A stretch of DNA of 64,000 nt, taken from the NCBI GenBank assembly GCA_023053685.1, contig JALIGW010000059.1, positions 3,047,501-3,111,500 on the forward strand, given 5' to 3'. This stretch comes from Diadophis punctatus similis (lineage: Eukaryota; Chordata; Lepidosauria; Squamata; Dipsadidae). This document shows positions 19,260-31,689 of the stretch, piece by piece. A model generated the notes under the pieces. It was not told the origin of the DNA and did not search any database. It worked only from the letters and a program-made list of their open reading frames with translations. Position numbers and translations under genes: made by a program. Every line of letters begins with the position of its first letter. Position 1 is the stretch's first letter.

Positions 19260-21070
19260 ATTCTTTATATAATATTTCAATAGTATACAGAAAGAAAGGA
19301 AATAGAAATTATTCCAATTCCATAAATTTCCACATATTAATTCATTTCATTCTTTTTTGTTGTAATTTGTCTTCCCCTCTAATGGTACAAAAGCTCATTT
19401 ACATCAATTTTAAATTTAATATAACAAACCAGACTTATCTAATCTGTAATGAACTTGTAATTTTCCATTAATATCATCTATTCATATGAGTTCATATTCA
19501 TATTCATATAAGTAATTGCCTTAGTGTTTAAGTATTAAAATATATCTTATTCGCTGTCAGTGATAACTTATCGTGCTCAAATATATTCAGCATACCAAAT
19601 TATATATAAAGATTTTCTATTTCTCCATCAATTTCCACTACTAATAAACAAATATTATATAATAATAAGAAAAAAAATATCTCTTCTCCAAAAAACAATT
19701 ATCCATTTTCTTTAAATTTCCATTCTCCGTTTCTTAATTTCTCTTTTTTTCCCCTTTCTCTTACTTTTGTACCGCCATTTTCTTTCCCATTCTCCTTTCT
19801 TTCTCTTTATGTATATTAGTTGTATGAATCCTCCTTCAGCTCTTCTTAATCCCTTCCCCCTGTTTCTTCCTTCTTTTTAATTTGTCGTATCCAATACCTA
19901 TATCCTCACCCTATTCTCTTTTTATCACTGTTAACCCCATTGTAATCATCATAAACATCAGTATAACCATTAATTAAATCCTTTTTAATGTCCTCTTTCC
20001 TTTTATCATTGTTAGTCTCAGCATCTTCTTCCACCTGTTCTTCCTTTTCACATTTTTTCTCTTCTCTGCTGCTTTCTTGTTCTACGTTCATTCTTTATAT
20101 CCTCACAAAGTTCTTTTAAAGAAGCTACAAACTCTTCATATTCACATGTCTCCATGTTGTCCAAAAACACAATTCACAAATCTTTCAATCCAGCTGTCAA
20201 CAAGTATCTGTTTCACAGCTTATTGTAATAATCTTCTTTTAAGTAACATTTAGCATAATAAGTTCATTTCAAATTCCTTTCGAGTACATTCCAGTCCAAA
20301 TAGATGGAGACAGTGTCTTTTAGAATGGTAGCAAAATAATCTTTGTTGTATATTTTCTCCAACTATTCAAAATAGTTTCCAATTCAAGGTCAGCAGCTGT
20401 CAAAACATCCACAAAGATCTTCCAGAGTTGAAATCATTCCTCCAACCAGCAGATGGCACCCTTCCTTCATCCCACAAGTCTATTTTTCTTATTTGGCAAT
20501 AACTTTGTATGTTTTAAATCAATTCAAGTTTAAACAAAATATTTTCTTCTGTTCTTATCTTCCAACCGCTTAAAACTCCACCGGGTCTTTCATTCCACAG
20601 TTCAAAGTTCTCAGAACTGGGCTTTAGTTACCACTTTCTTTAAATTAGTTTCTCTATAGTCTTGTATTTACTAGATAGCCGCCTAGTCTCTTTTTCAATC
20701 CTTTTGTTCCCCTATTAGATTAAAAAAAAAAATCCCAAGGCTTTCCTTCAGCAATATCACTCACCAGCTTCAAATTCTGCTCTTCTCTCCAGCACTCTAA
20801 CTTTAATCTTCTTCCCCAGATGACGTCCCGTCTTTAAACCAAACAATCCGACCGTTCATGGCCGCCGCGGCTTGGATGGCTTCTGCAAGCCGTTCTCCAG
20901 CAGCGCCGGTCAAGAGCTCTATGTTGGCTCCCTGGGGGTTTGCCGCCCCTCCCAGGTCACTGACGGTGTCTCTCTTCTTCACCACCCCTCCAGGGTGGTT
21001 CCGACCTGGTTCTGATTGAACCAGGTCCTCAGGCAACGTGGATATCTGTGTCGCCGCGACGTTTGGCCAC
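19260..21070 (-). mobile_element. LINE leader-like sequence, minus strand
   Basis: AT-rich lower part and a GC-rich end at 20800-21070, which is the 5' side. Two short frames stand out: 21036-20803, ending DGTSSGEED before the stop, and 20091-19906, very rich in Glu/Lys/Asp. Both have relatives elsewhere on the minus strand: 38756-38714 ends PSSEED and 35015-34548 is Lys/Glu-rich with similar wording. The shared order suggests one LINE family with a short upstream ORF followed by a charged ORF. No RT is seen here. Confidence 0.45.
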
Positions 21071-21449
21071 GCTCCTCCCGGTTTGAATTAAATGTTGATG
21101 ATGAAAGGGAAAAAGAATAAAGAAAAGAAGGGAAATAAATTAAACTATAGTAGATCAATTGTTGGAAGGTTATAAAATTTGAATAATTACTACTTTTCTC
21201 TATAAGATTTATTTTTATAAAATATTTGTATAATGTATAAAATTGATTTAATGTTGAAAAGGATTTAGATAATTACTGAAATTGTTAGAATATTATAACA
21301 GCTGTATAATTATTCTTTTTAAAGGTCCTTATACAAGATCATATACTTTATAAATTGGATTTTTTGTTGTAGAGACTTTAGATAATTAGGTTTTTTTTCT
21401 TTATTATTGTATATTGGGAAGTTAGTAATGTTATTAGGGCTTCCGGCGG

Positions 21450-21457
21450 TGACGTCA
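21450..21457. promoter_or_regulatory. CRE-like palindrome TGACGTCA
   Basis: A perfect CREB/ATF consensus in the GC-rich start of the L1-like element, where its internal promoter is expected. Function inferred. Confidence 0.45.
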
Positions 21458-21877
21458 TCACACAAAGGAGGAAAAGAACTGTTCTTTGACTCCGATCGTT
21501 CCCGATAGAAAGCCGCCACAGGCGTCGACACTTTTGGAGGAAGCGTCGATAAGAAAGGGGAACTTCCAAGGACTTCGGGGGTGAAATGCAATCCTCCCGA
21601 AAGTTCAGGAAACCCCCCTTATTTCTGCCGGGAAAGAGGTCTGCAACTTTCGGCAGACTAAGTGGTGACAGCCGCACAGCAGGAAGACGAAGAGGGTGAC
21701 AATATTCCACTCAATACCAAGTGAAAGTCCAAAAAGAAGGAAACCTAAATCCTATGAAAGAGGAGAAGCAAAAATCGAGTCTCCATGGTGAGAGGCAGAT
21801 TATGCCCAAAGGAACGCGGCGCCTATTTGAAGAAGGAGCAAAGATAGAAGTTCTTGAGAGTGACGCTGCAAGATAAG

Positions 21878-22896
21878 TACCGTATTTTTCAGAGTATAAG
21901 ACACACCGAAGTATAAGACGCACCTTAGTTTTGGGGGAGGAAAACAAGGAAAAAAGGCCTCTGCCTCCAAGCAATTTCCCAAACAGCAAACAGCAAACAG
22001 CACAGATGATATAAACTGTTTGCTGTGTATTTCTGTGCATGTGTGCCTGACCCATAGAAATAGCAAAGAATTGGAGAAATGTACATTATGCCAGAAAGTT
22101 TTCTTAAATGTAGTCACACTAACTCTTCCCAATTATTTAAATAGATTTACTCCAAGGTAACTAAACTCTAATACTAAACAGGACACTGTTACATTTCATA
22201 CTATACTTGTACAGAGTTGTTAAAATTAATTAAAATTTCTGGAAGTATACATTATTCTCTATTATTTAAAAGAAGATACAATAGCAGTGGGCCTCTTCAG
22301 AGCAAGCATTTATTTTAAAAAGCTTCTTTATTTTGTTAAGTTGTCTAGATTTACAGGGATCTCCAACCTTGGCAACTTTAAGACTTGTGGACTTCAACTC
22401 CCAGAATTCCACAGCCAGCAAAGCTAAAAAAGCTGGCTGTTGAATTCTGGGAGTTGAAGTCCACAAGTCTTAAAGTTGCCAAGGTTGGAGACCCCTGGCT
22501 CTAGAACAATAATAAAGCAGTCTTTAAAAAATAAGTCTAATAATTTGAACATTCTACAGACATTTATAGTTATTCACTTACCCCCTTCCATCCAGTTCAG
22601 CAAAAAATAAAAATCTGCGTGTCTCTCCCAGCTATTTGCCTCTTTGCAGTTAGTTTCACTTTCATTTTCCCACGTGGCAAACCTAATCAGCTGTAGATCG
22701 GGAACCTGCTACTGACTTGCTTGGCTTTACAGGCTCTTCCCTCTTTGCTGCAAACAGGTAAATTGTTGGAAGACAGAGGCCAAAGGGTGGGGGTGGCTGG
22801 GTGGGTGGGGCTGCATTCGGTGTATAAGATGCACCCAAGTTTTCACCCTCTTTTGGGGGCTAAAAAGGTGCGTCTTATACTCCGAAAAATACGGTA
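21878..22896. mobile_element. TA-flanked element, 1.0 kb
   Basis: Left end TACCGTATTTTTCAGAGTAT, right end CTCCGAAAAATACGGTA, inverted repeats with TA on both sides. The same termini occur at 52851-53278 and start at 63897. A hAT-like foldback sits inside at 22354-22497. No transposase frame. It interrupts the leader of the L1-like element. Confidence 0.8.
22354..22497. mobile_element. hAT-like foldback element
   Basis: Almost perfect hairpin: an arm of about 60 bp starting CAGGGATCTCCAACCTTGGC is mirrored by an arm ending GGTTGGAGACCCCTG. Only about 10 bases form the loop near 22425. CAGGG.../...CCCTG ends fit hAT elements. Flanking duplication is unclear. A related, more decayed foldback lies at 50511-50605. 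Confidence 0.7.
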
Positions 22897-23715
22897 TATA
22901 TGGAAAGATCTTGAAATTAAAGGTGATATTAACATTTAAGGGAAAAGTTGAATCTATCTTATGAAGGAGTAAATCTTTTACTTTTGGACTGTGAAACTGA
23001 TAGACTGTCTGAGCATATAAGACCGATGGAAACTGTTGCATGAAGGGAGTGAAAGTGATTACTAGTCGGACATTTTGAATAGTCCGATGAAAGTGAACTA
23101 TTTACTGTGGTCCTGAGAGAAGCTGAGTGGATGGTGAGATCTGGATGGTGGCTTCTCAGAAAGGGATTGTGAATTTTGATAAATAAACCTAAACCTGATT
23201 TGAGGAATATAATTCATGGAAACATCGTGATTGCTTTGGATACTACAATCCCGAAATGGAAATCATTTTGAGACAGACTTTTGGAGCGAGGAATTATAGG
23301 AAATGAACGACGGGACCTTATGAAAGATTTAAAAGTCCTTATTTTCTTTGCATTATTGGTCAGCTGTTGATGACTCTGTTTGAAATTGAATTGTGAGTTC
23401 TAGGATCTCAGGATAAATAGACATTGTTAACAAAGTGTAACAGACCGAGGGTTGGAAAGACGGAATTAGTATAAGTGACTTGGCAGCTGGATGAACAAAG
23501 ACGAAAAGGCTCGTGACTAATTCCGGGAGAAAGGGAAAGAACCCTTTTTACTATCTTTCTCTCTGGAGTATTAAAAAAAAACATTGTATCCTATTTGCAA
23601 CACTGTAACACAAGGGGATACTTTAAGATCTGATATTGGCTCTGAACTCTAAGGTGGAAAATAATTCTATAGACTACTTTGGAAAAATATTTTCACAGGG
23701 GGAAAACTTGTTAAT

Positions 23716-24824
23716 ATGTCAACTTTCACTAGGACAATGAAAAAAACACTACCTCAGATTACAACTACAACGGGGACACCAAACCCTCAACGATCAATAG
23801 ATAGCATTCTGGGAGCTGAAAAATCCAGCTCAACTCAGAGCTTTCAGAATATACAAGCAATGTTTCAGGTACTGCAAGAATCTATGGACAAAACTCAAGA
23901 AACCATTGCAAAAAATCATGAGGAATCAAAGAAAAACCAAGAAGAGATGAGACAGGACTTTGGAGAAATGAAAAGTGATTTAAAGAAAATGGATGATAGA
24001 ATTGGCACTATCCAACAGTCAATTACTCAAAATCAGCAAAGAATAACAATGGCTGAAACAAAGATACAACATCTGGATAAGAAAGTTGAAACTTTAGAGC
24101 AGAAAAATATCACTCAAAATAGAGAATTCACTGATGTAATTACTTATCTTGAGATGGCTAAGGCAGCTTTTTATTTGAGATTTCAAAACATAACAGAAGA
24201 AAAAGATGAGGATCTTAGGGAAAAAATGTCTGAAATCTTAGCTGAGGTGACCCAAAGAGACAAACAAGAGATATTTAGAGACATAGACGAGGTTTATAGG
24301 GTATACAGTACACTAACTATGCCCGTAGGCAGCATTTACCCAAAGAAGTTCATATTAGATTTACTAAGAAAGTTGTAAGGGATGAGGTTTGTAGGAAAAT
24401 GCGGGATGAGACAATATCTTATAATGGAAAGGAAATACAAACTCTAAAGCAGATTCCACAGAGAGTAAGGGATCAGATAAAATCTTATCAATTCTTAACA
24501 TCACAACTAACTAGAGAGAGTGTTATGTTCAGATGGCTAGTGCCAGAAGGGATTCTCATATCCTGGAGAGATAAAAAATTTCGAATTGATTCAATAGAAA
24601 AGGCCCGAGAATTTTATGAACATTACCTTTCAGGGGAGGGAGAGCAGGAAAGCAGAGACGAAGTGCAGAGTAGAAGTCAAGAAGAAGTACAAATAGGAAT
24701 GAATGAAGTAGAGATTGAAGAGAGAAAGAGACAAGAAAGAGAACAAAAAGAGATAGAAGGAGCTAGAGGGAAAGTACAAAGAGAGACAAGGAATACTAGG
24801 AAACAGGGACTAAGTCACAAGTAA
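23716..24824 (+). pseudogene. L1 ORF1-like nucleic-acid-binding protein, frameshifted
   Basis: Typical L1 ORF1p design. Residues 1-50 are a Ser/Thr-rich N-terminus. Residues 50-145 form a long coiled coil (KKMDDRIGTIQQSITQNQQR) that would trimerise. An RRM-like domain starts near AKAAFYLRFQNITEE at about 150. At about 24340 the frame slips: the first frame ends at 24378, while the second continues as RFTKKVVRDEVCRKM and runs to 24824 through the C-terminal domain (LVPEGILISWRDKKFRIDS, KAREFYEHYL) to a Glu/Arg-rich tail. The protein would coat LINE RNA. One frameshift is the only lesion seen. Confidence 0.75.
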
Positions 24825-25687
24825 ACAAGAAAATGGAAGATTAAACTAAACTGATTTTCCAAACCGCAATGGATTAAATTTATAAATTCAGAAAAAGTAG
24901 ACATTTATAATAATCCCAAAGTTACAAACAAATATAGTCACTACACAAGATGTAAATACATAATTTACTAGTGAAGATAAAATTTGATAGTATACTTTTA
25001 TTATCATCTCAGTAAAAGGATAACTTATACCTTAAATATTAATTAAAATGAGCTTCATAGAAATATATACAAAAAATTACTAGAATAGACTTTATATATA
25101 AAATAGCATTATTTTTAGGGATAGATATATGAGGAAATGTAATGATGAACTGAAATACTATTATGTACATATATATACAAATATGATATGATTGGAAATG
25201 TAAGGATGAATTATTTTGTATGTATTATCTTATTATAAGTAGAAAGGAGGGACATATGAGTAAGAAAAATATGTAAATGAATGTGGGATATTTGTCTTAT
25301 AACCAGAATGTAAAACTAGGAGGGAAAATAGCAGCATGTACCTAGAAGAGAGTACTATATAAAAATAATAATAATATAATTATAATGGTTAAATAAAATT
25401 GGGATTAGCATCAATCTGCCCAATATAAGATGAGTTAATATAAAAGCACTCAAGGAAAGGTAAAGAAAGTGAAAGAGGAAGTAGAAGGGGAGGAAGAGAA
25501 GGTGTAGAGAGGGTAGAGGAGGAGAGAAGGAGTTAGAAAGTAGGAGGAGAAGTTGGAGATAGAGAGAGGGGAGTGTAACGGAATAAAGTAGAACAGACTG
25601 ATGACTGAAGAGGCAAGTGTTGAAATAAGATATTGATTTCTGAATGATTGATTATATTGAACGAATATGTATTTCTTACTGTAATAT
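24825..25687. other. AT-rich interval, no gene
   Basis: Very AT-rich with short frames only. 25450-25570 is purine-rich on the + strand (GGAGGAGAGAAGG). Probably 3' sequence of the L1-like element. Confidence 0.4.
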
Positions 25688-26326
25688 TGTTGTGGCCAGG
25701 TCGAGTCCAGGGCAATTAGCAGCTGATCCTGAGGATTCGGAGGTAGTGAGGGTGCAGTACAGAAGACCGGTGTTCCTGGCACCAGAGACGGAGAGTGAAG
25801 AGGACGTGAGGTCAGAGGCTGGCGAACAATTAGAACCTGATGCATCTCCTGAGATTAGTGACTCAGGAGAAGAGGAGGAGGCTCTTCTGGATGCCAGAGC
25901 ACGCAGGTTCTCAAAGAGACATGAGTGGCTAATCAGGAGGAGGCTTCCTCGTGAGTAGTAATGCAGGGCTTGACCACGCCCTGAGGGTATTTAAGGGTCT
26001 GTCACGAGGGGCTTCGTTGCAGAGAACAACCCCGTTCTGTGGTTTCAGCATTTTGCTCTTGTATCTGCAGCTCGGATTATCAACAGTTAACATGTTTCCT
26101 GTGATTAATGAGAGTTTGGATTTCCGCCAAAACCTCCATGAGGTGAGATAACGCGCCTTAATTGCTCTCTGAGACTCTAGCCAAATACTGGAAAGACTTT
26201 GTGAATGACTGATATTCTTTTCAAAAGACTCAACTCTGGCTAAGAATTTATTTGCAGTAAAACAATATTGTTTCCAATTCCTTCTTGTGCATCTTATTTT
26301 GGGGGCATACCCGTGGGGACAGAACA
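25688..26326 (+). mobile_element. Solo LTR, gypsy A family
   Basis: Starts TGTTGTGGCCAGGTCG, ends GGGGACAGAACA, 639 bp, flanked by the perfect 5-bp duplication AATAT (25683-25687 and 26327-26331). It has the same design as the LTR at 3460: acidic ORF to the stop at 25958, CCACGCCC near 25973, TATTTAAG near 25989, GAGAACAAC near 26022. The internal part was lost by LTR-LTR recombination. Confidence 0.85.
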
Positions 26327-27185
<859 letters not shown>

Positions 27186-27710
27186 TATGGATAAGGGATA
27201 GCATTTTGGACAGAAATGTATAAGTATGTATGTTTTGATATTATGGTATATGTATGGATGTTTATGTAAAGATGGTGAAAAAATAAAAAATTCTTTAAAT
27301 AAATAAATAAATAAAATACGTTCTTGCAAGAGCGGGAGGCTAACAAGTAAGCACACCGAGGAATACATTTCTTCAACTTTTTATTCCCTCTACCCAAACC
27401 ATAAATCCCTTTGACAAAGACCACAAGGTTGCAATCTTCCCAGAACGCCTGTTTCTCCATGAATTTCCCCATGCTTAATCTGTAAAATATCGAATTTTAT
27501 TCTTGTAACATAATACGCACATCCTTCTTATTCAGGGCCCACTTCCCTAACTTCTTAGGGTTTCTCATCTTACAACAATACTTGCAACACTTCACACACA
27601 TACAAGCATACAGTACATCTAATACAGATACAAGTTATACTGCTTATAACTATAATGATTATAGTGCCTACAAATGGTTCTTCAACCATGCAAAACTTGA
27701 TAACCAAGAG

Positions 27711-28882
27711 TTAATACACTCCATAACCCATGGAATGCAGAATTCTCAGTTTCATGTTGTAGGTGGTAGTAATATTATGTAAGGCTTGTAGTTTAGATTC
27801 AATAAATCGTGATTTATCTTCTATATCAAAGCAGCATAATCCTTGGAATTCTTCACAACCATGGCCCATCCTTAATAATATATAATCAATAGCAACACAG
27901 TTCTGCAATAAATACTTCCTTATCTCTCCCATTTCATCAGCCAGAGCTGCTATGGCAGACGAAGTTTCATTAATACTTTTTGCCAAAGCACAAGCAAGAT
28001 GTCCTATCTGCTTATGATTATATTGTGTTGCAAACCAAGGAAATATGCCTTTATATACTACACAGTCATAAGCTGGAAAAATGTTTTTCATCTCAATTAC
28101 CAGTTTCTTCTGATTAGTCCATTCATTGGGCATAATTGGATGACCAAACAAAGTAATCACTTTTGATAGATCATAGATGTTATGTTCTATAACAATCTTT
28201 CCGTCTTTAAACAAAAACTTCCCAGGAACTGGTACACCCACAGAACATATGTACATGATCTCCGAGACTGTTGTCTCTCCTTTCACACAAAAGGATATAC
28301 TATTCAAAGCCACAGTCATCAGGTCAAGGAAAATATTTCCCTCCTTCTTCATAGGCTTCTCTCACATGTCATATGTACCTAAGTGGTGCTTTCAAATTGT
28401 ACATCTACCCTTCCACCAAAGGGCAGACCTGACAATGCTATATTGCCATATAACAACATACTCTTAGATGGGGCTTTTATTTCTCCATATGGTAAAATCA
28501 ATCCTTCCTCTAAAATTCTGATCTTCTTATAGGAAGGTGTATAATTGCCATATTTTTCATAGCAATGATTATGTATAGCTTCCATCCTATTGGACACATC
28601 TCTATAATGAACAGCTATCTCATATGTACGGTTACACTTTTGATATCTTCCAAGTGGTATTCCATCACGAAAGGTAGATCTTCTACAGATTCCAGCCTCA
28701 AATTCTGGCTCAATCAGTGTCAGTGATGTATGTGTCTGGGAAAACCGTTGCTCAAGTTCAGTATGGAAACACAACTGCTGCCACGTTATTGGATAACTCG
28801 ACAAAACAGCAAACGTTCCCATCCCTACTTGAAAATACATCCCTACTTCCCACAAAACAATCACCTTCACTGTCGAATTCAT
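27711..28882 (-). pseudogene. Envelope remnant (SU end and TM) of the ERV
   Basis: Two frames, 28882-28379 and 28352-27711, separated by stops. The second contains a heptad region, then LLQNCVAIDYILLRMGHGC and a CX6CC motif (codons at 27831-27857), the disulfide motif of gamma-type transmembrane subunits that also occurs in alpharetroviruses. No membrane anchor is readable at the end, and no signal peptide or furin site is clear. Several Asn-X-Thr sites remain. In life it would mediate entry; this copy is broken by stops and truncation and is described only as a fossil. Confidence 0.65.
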
Positions 28883-29383
28883 GCTTCCAGTGGACTGGCC
28901 CCCCTGTGTATGTATATGTAATGTAATACAAACTCAAACTTCAATACAATCACTCCAGGGACGTACATCCACATACTATCACAACATGTAACCATACCAC
29001 TCTACTATGTCTCTTCCCTATAGAATCAGTAACAATATAAAAGTTTATTACCCCCAACCAAATAAGCAACTCAACCTCCCAAGGTACCATCAATTAGTAT
29101 TACTTCTCCTAAAAGTCAATGTAAGAGGATCTGTTGTCTTAGCAGTCACTGTCCATCCATGGGGTGAAGTCACCAGTCCTTTCACTTAGTCCGCACAGCC
29201 GACTCGGTAGTCAACAGCACTTGGAATGGTCCTTCTCACACTGGCTTTAGTTCATGTTCCTTTAGAACTTAAATCAGGATGCAGTCACCGCTCTTAAAGT
29301 CACGTATTTGAAAATCATGAGAAGGAGTCTGTGCCAATGAACCTTAAAAGAGAAAAACACTGGGACAGTCCCTGTATATTTTT

Positions 29384-29780
29384 TCAAAAACAAACAGCTT
29401 CACATTTTATCTTTGACATTCCCACATTTCTAGTATAAGAAATACCAAACATCATTTCATATAACGAAATTCTAATGTCTTTTCTTGTATTTGTCTTAAT
29501 AAGCAATATTGCTAAAGGTAAACATTTCATCCAAGGTAGCGGCAATTCTAAAATTAACTTCTTTAAGGTATTTTTCAGTGTTTGAATAATTTTCCCAACT
29601 TTGCCTGACAAAATCGGACAAAATGATAAATGAAATTGCCAATTAATACCTAATTGGTCTATTACCTATTTCACTACCTGGGCTATAAAATGTGTACCTC
29701 TATCACTTTCAATAGTTTTCACCAACCCATATCTTGGAACTATCTGCTCCAATATTATTTTCATATCATCTGATCATTTA
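29384..29780 (-). pseudogene. Integrase C-terminal part of the ERV
   Basis: 29611-29384 reads SGKVGKIIQTLKNTLKKLI then LPWMKCLPLAILLIKTNT and LYEMMFGISY, the stretch after the third catalytic residue in class I (gamma-like) integrases. Sequence toward 29780 carries further integrase-like wording (TIESDRGTHF-type region) broken by stops. Too short to judge activity; clearly decayed. Confidence 0.6.
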
Positions 29781-30123
29781 CCCTTGCACATGGAAACACT
29801 TCCACCCAACCATTTAAATGAACCACTATCACCAGCAGATTTCTCAATATTCCCACAACTGGTATCCCTCCTGGATTCATTGGAATGGCCAAACAGCCAA
29901 TTCACTTTCCCCCGGCCACTTGCTTCCTCATGTTCTTTTTGTTTATTTAATGCAATGTATACATTTTCTCAATATCTGCATAACAATTACATACATTCCT
30001 CTACAAACATACTTTCTTTTCACAAAGTCAATCAAGAGTGCAATCTCCAATGCACTCTTCTCATTATGTTTCTCATAATGGGTTTATTCACTATTTGCAA
30101 TCCACACTCTTCCACACCTTCTG

Positions 30124-30795
30124 AATTTATTTATTTATTTATTTATTTATTAGTTGCATTTGTATGCCGCCCACTCCACAGAGACTCTGGGTGGCTCACA
30201 ACAGTAAAAATTCACATGCAACAACAAATATAAAAAGCATTAAAAACAATAGATATTAAAACATTGAAAAAAACATTAAAAACCACAATTTAAAAACCCA
30301 TACAATAAATTATTCTTGGGGCCAAGAATGATCGGTGTTGTATTAAAATCATTGGCCCCAGGCCTGTCGACAAAGCCATGTTTTAACTGCTTTTCTGAAG
30401 GCTGGCAGGGTGGGAATAATGCGGATCTCGGGGGGTAGTGTATTCCAGAGAGCCGGTGCTGCCACAGAGAAGGCCCTCGTTCGTGGGCCCACCAGCCGAC
30501 ATTGTTTGGCTGACGGGACCACCAGCAGACCAACTCTGTGGGCTCTAATCGGTCTTAGGGAGGTATGTTGGAGAAGGCGGTCTCGGAGGTAAACTGGTCC
30601 TAAGCCATGTAGGGCTTTAAAGGTAATCACCAACACCTTGAATTGCGCTCGGAGACCTATAGGCAGCCAGTGCAGTTCGCGAAGGATGGGTGTCACATGG
30701 GTGTATCTAGGGACACCCATCACCACACGCGCCGCCGCATTCTGCACTAGCTGCAGTCTCCAAACGTTCTTCAAGGGTAGCCCCATGTAGAGTGC
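30124..30795 (-). mobile_element. L2-type LINE 3' fragment
   Basis: On the minus strand RRLQLVQNAAARVV-like wording, here starting NVWRLQLVQNAAARVVMG, matches the C-terminal part of the ORF2 at 12823-15993, and the frame is open to FRKAVKTWLCRQAWGQ. The TTTA-repeat tail is at 30126-30152. It lies inside the ERV, so it is younger than that provirus. Confidence 0.85.
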
Positions 30796-31689
30796 TTTAG
30801 GCTTAACATCCCATTCCAGAATAAGAATTTTATTTACCAATATCTCTGCTTCCTTTCCCTGCCTTGCAGCTTCTTTTACAGCCTCATTCGCTAGCCTATT
30901 TCCAAAAATCAACTTCGAGGAACTTTCCTTATGTGCTAGCCAGCCTCTCTGGTCTCTTCCAGATTCAATGAGCTCTACTTAGTTTAGCTCCTTTCCCTTG
31001 CTTGGTATCAAACCCCATTCCATCCAAATCTTCCCAAATGTATGCAAAATACCATAGGCATATTTAGAATCTGTATAAATATTACCCACTTCATTTGCCA
31101 ATAACTTCAACGCTTGCAACAAAGCAAACACATCACATGTTTATGCTGACCATTCAGACGGCAACCTATTACTCACTGCATATCCATTATCCCTTCTTTC
31201 ATCCCCCTCTCGGGATGAACCATCAATAAACAAAAAAAACAAAACAAATAGCCTCTATAGGCCTATCTTCCACATCCTCACGCATTTTCATTTGTAGATC
31301 TCTTGCTTCTACACATCATGCTCTACCAATCCTTCCTTTCTCCTGATAAGAATTCAACTGGATTCAAATTTCTATCAATGAAACCACCCTCTCACCACAG
31401 GGTCCATCAACTTACCAGCCCATTTTTTAGCTAACACACCCTTAGCCACACCATCTTACCTAATGTGAACTAATCCAAACAAATGAAAAAGCTTTCTCAA
31501 ATCAGGCAAACTCAAGTCAGGCGCTTGTATCATAACTTTCCTCAACTCCTCTAACCTGTCTCTATCTTCTTCCTTCCATGTCATTTCCCATGGTTCTACT
31601 TCTGACAACTTCTCATATAAGAATTTAACCTTGTCAGTATATCCATCTATCCACAACCGGCAGTGCATTAAACTAAACAACTTCCTCAA
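30796..31689 (-). pseudogene. RT thumb and RNase H remnant of the ERV
   Basis: 31689-31456 is the end of RT: CRLWIDGYTDKVKFLYEKL then WKEEDRDRLEELRK and APDLSLPDLRKLF. RNase H follows with IDGSSRE near 31215, YTDSKYAYG at about 31051-31078 and GNRLANEAVKEAARQG at about 30905-30850, where the L2 insertion begins. Stops interrupt it around 31140 and 30980. The upstream RT catalytic region at 32.4-32.5 kb is only dimly readable. Confidence 0.65.

Noticed and set aside
20446..20462. Further CTCF-like site CCAGCAGATGGCACC
   Set aside because: GATGG and CACC depart from the core at key positions; a similar weak match occurs in the related LINE leader near 35278, so it is probably element sequence.
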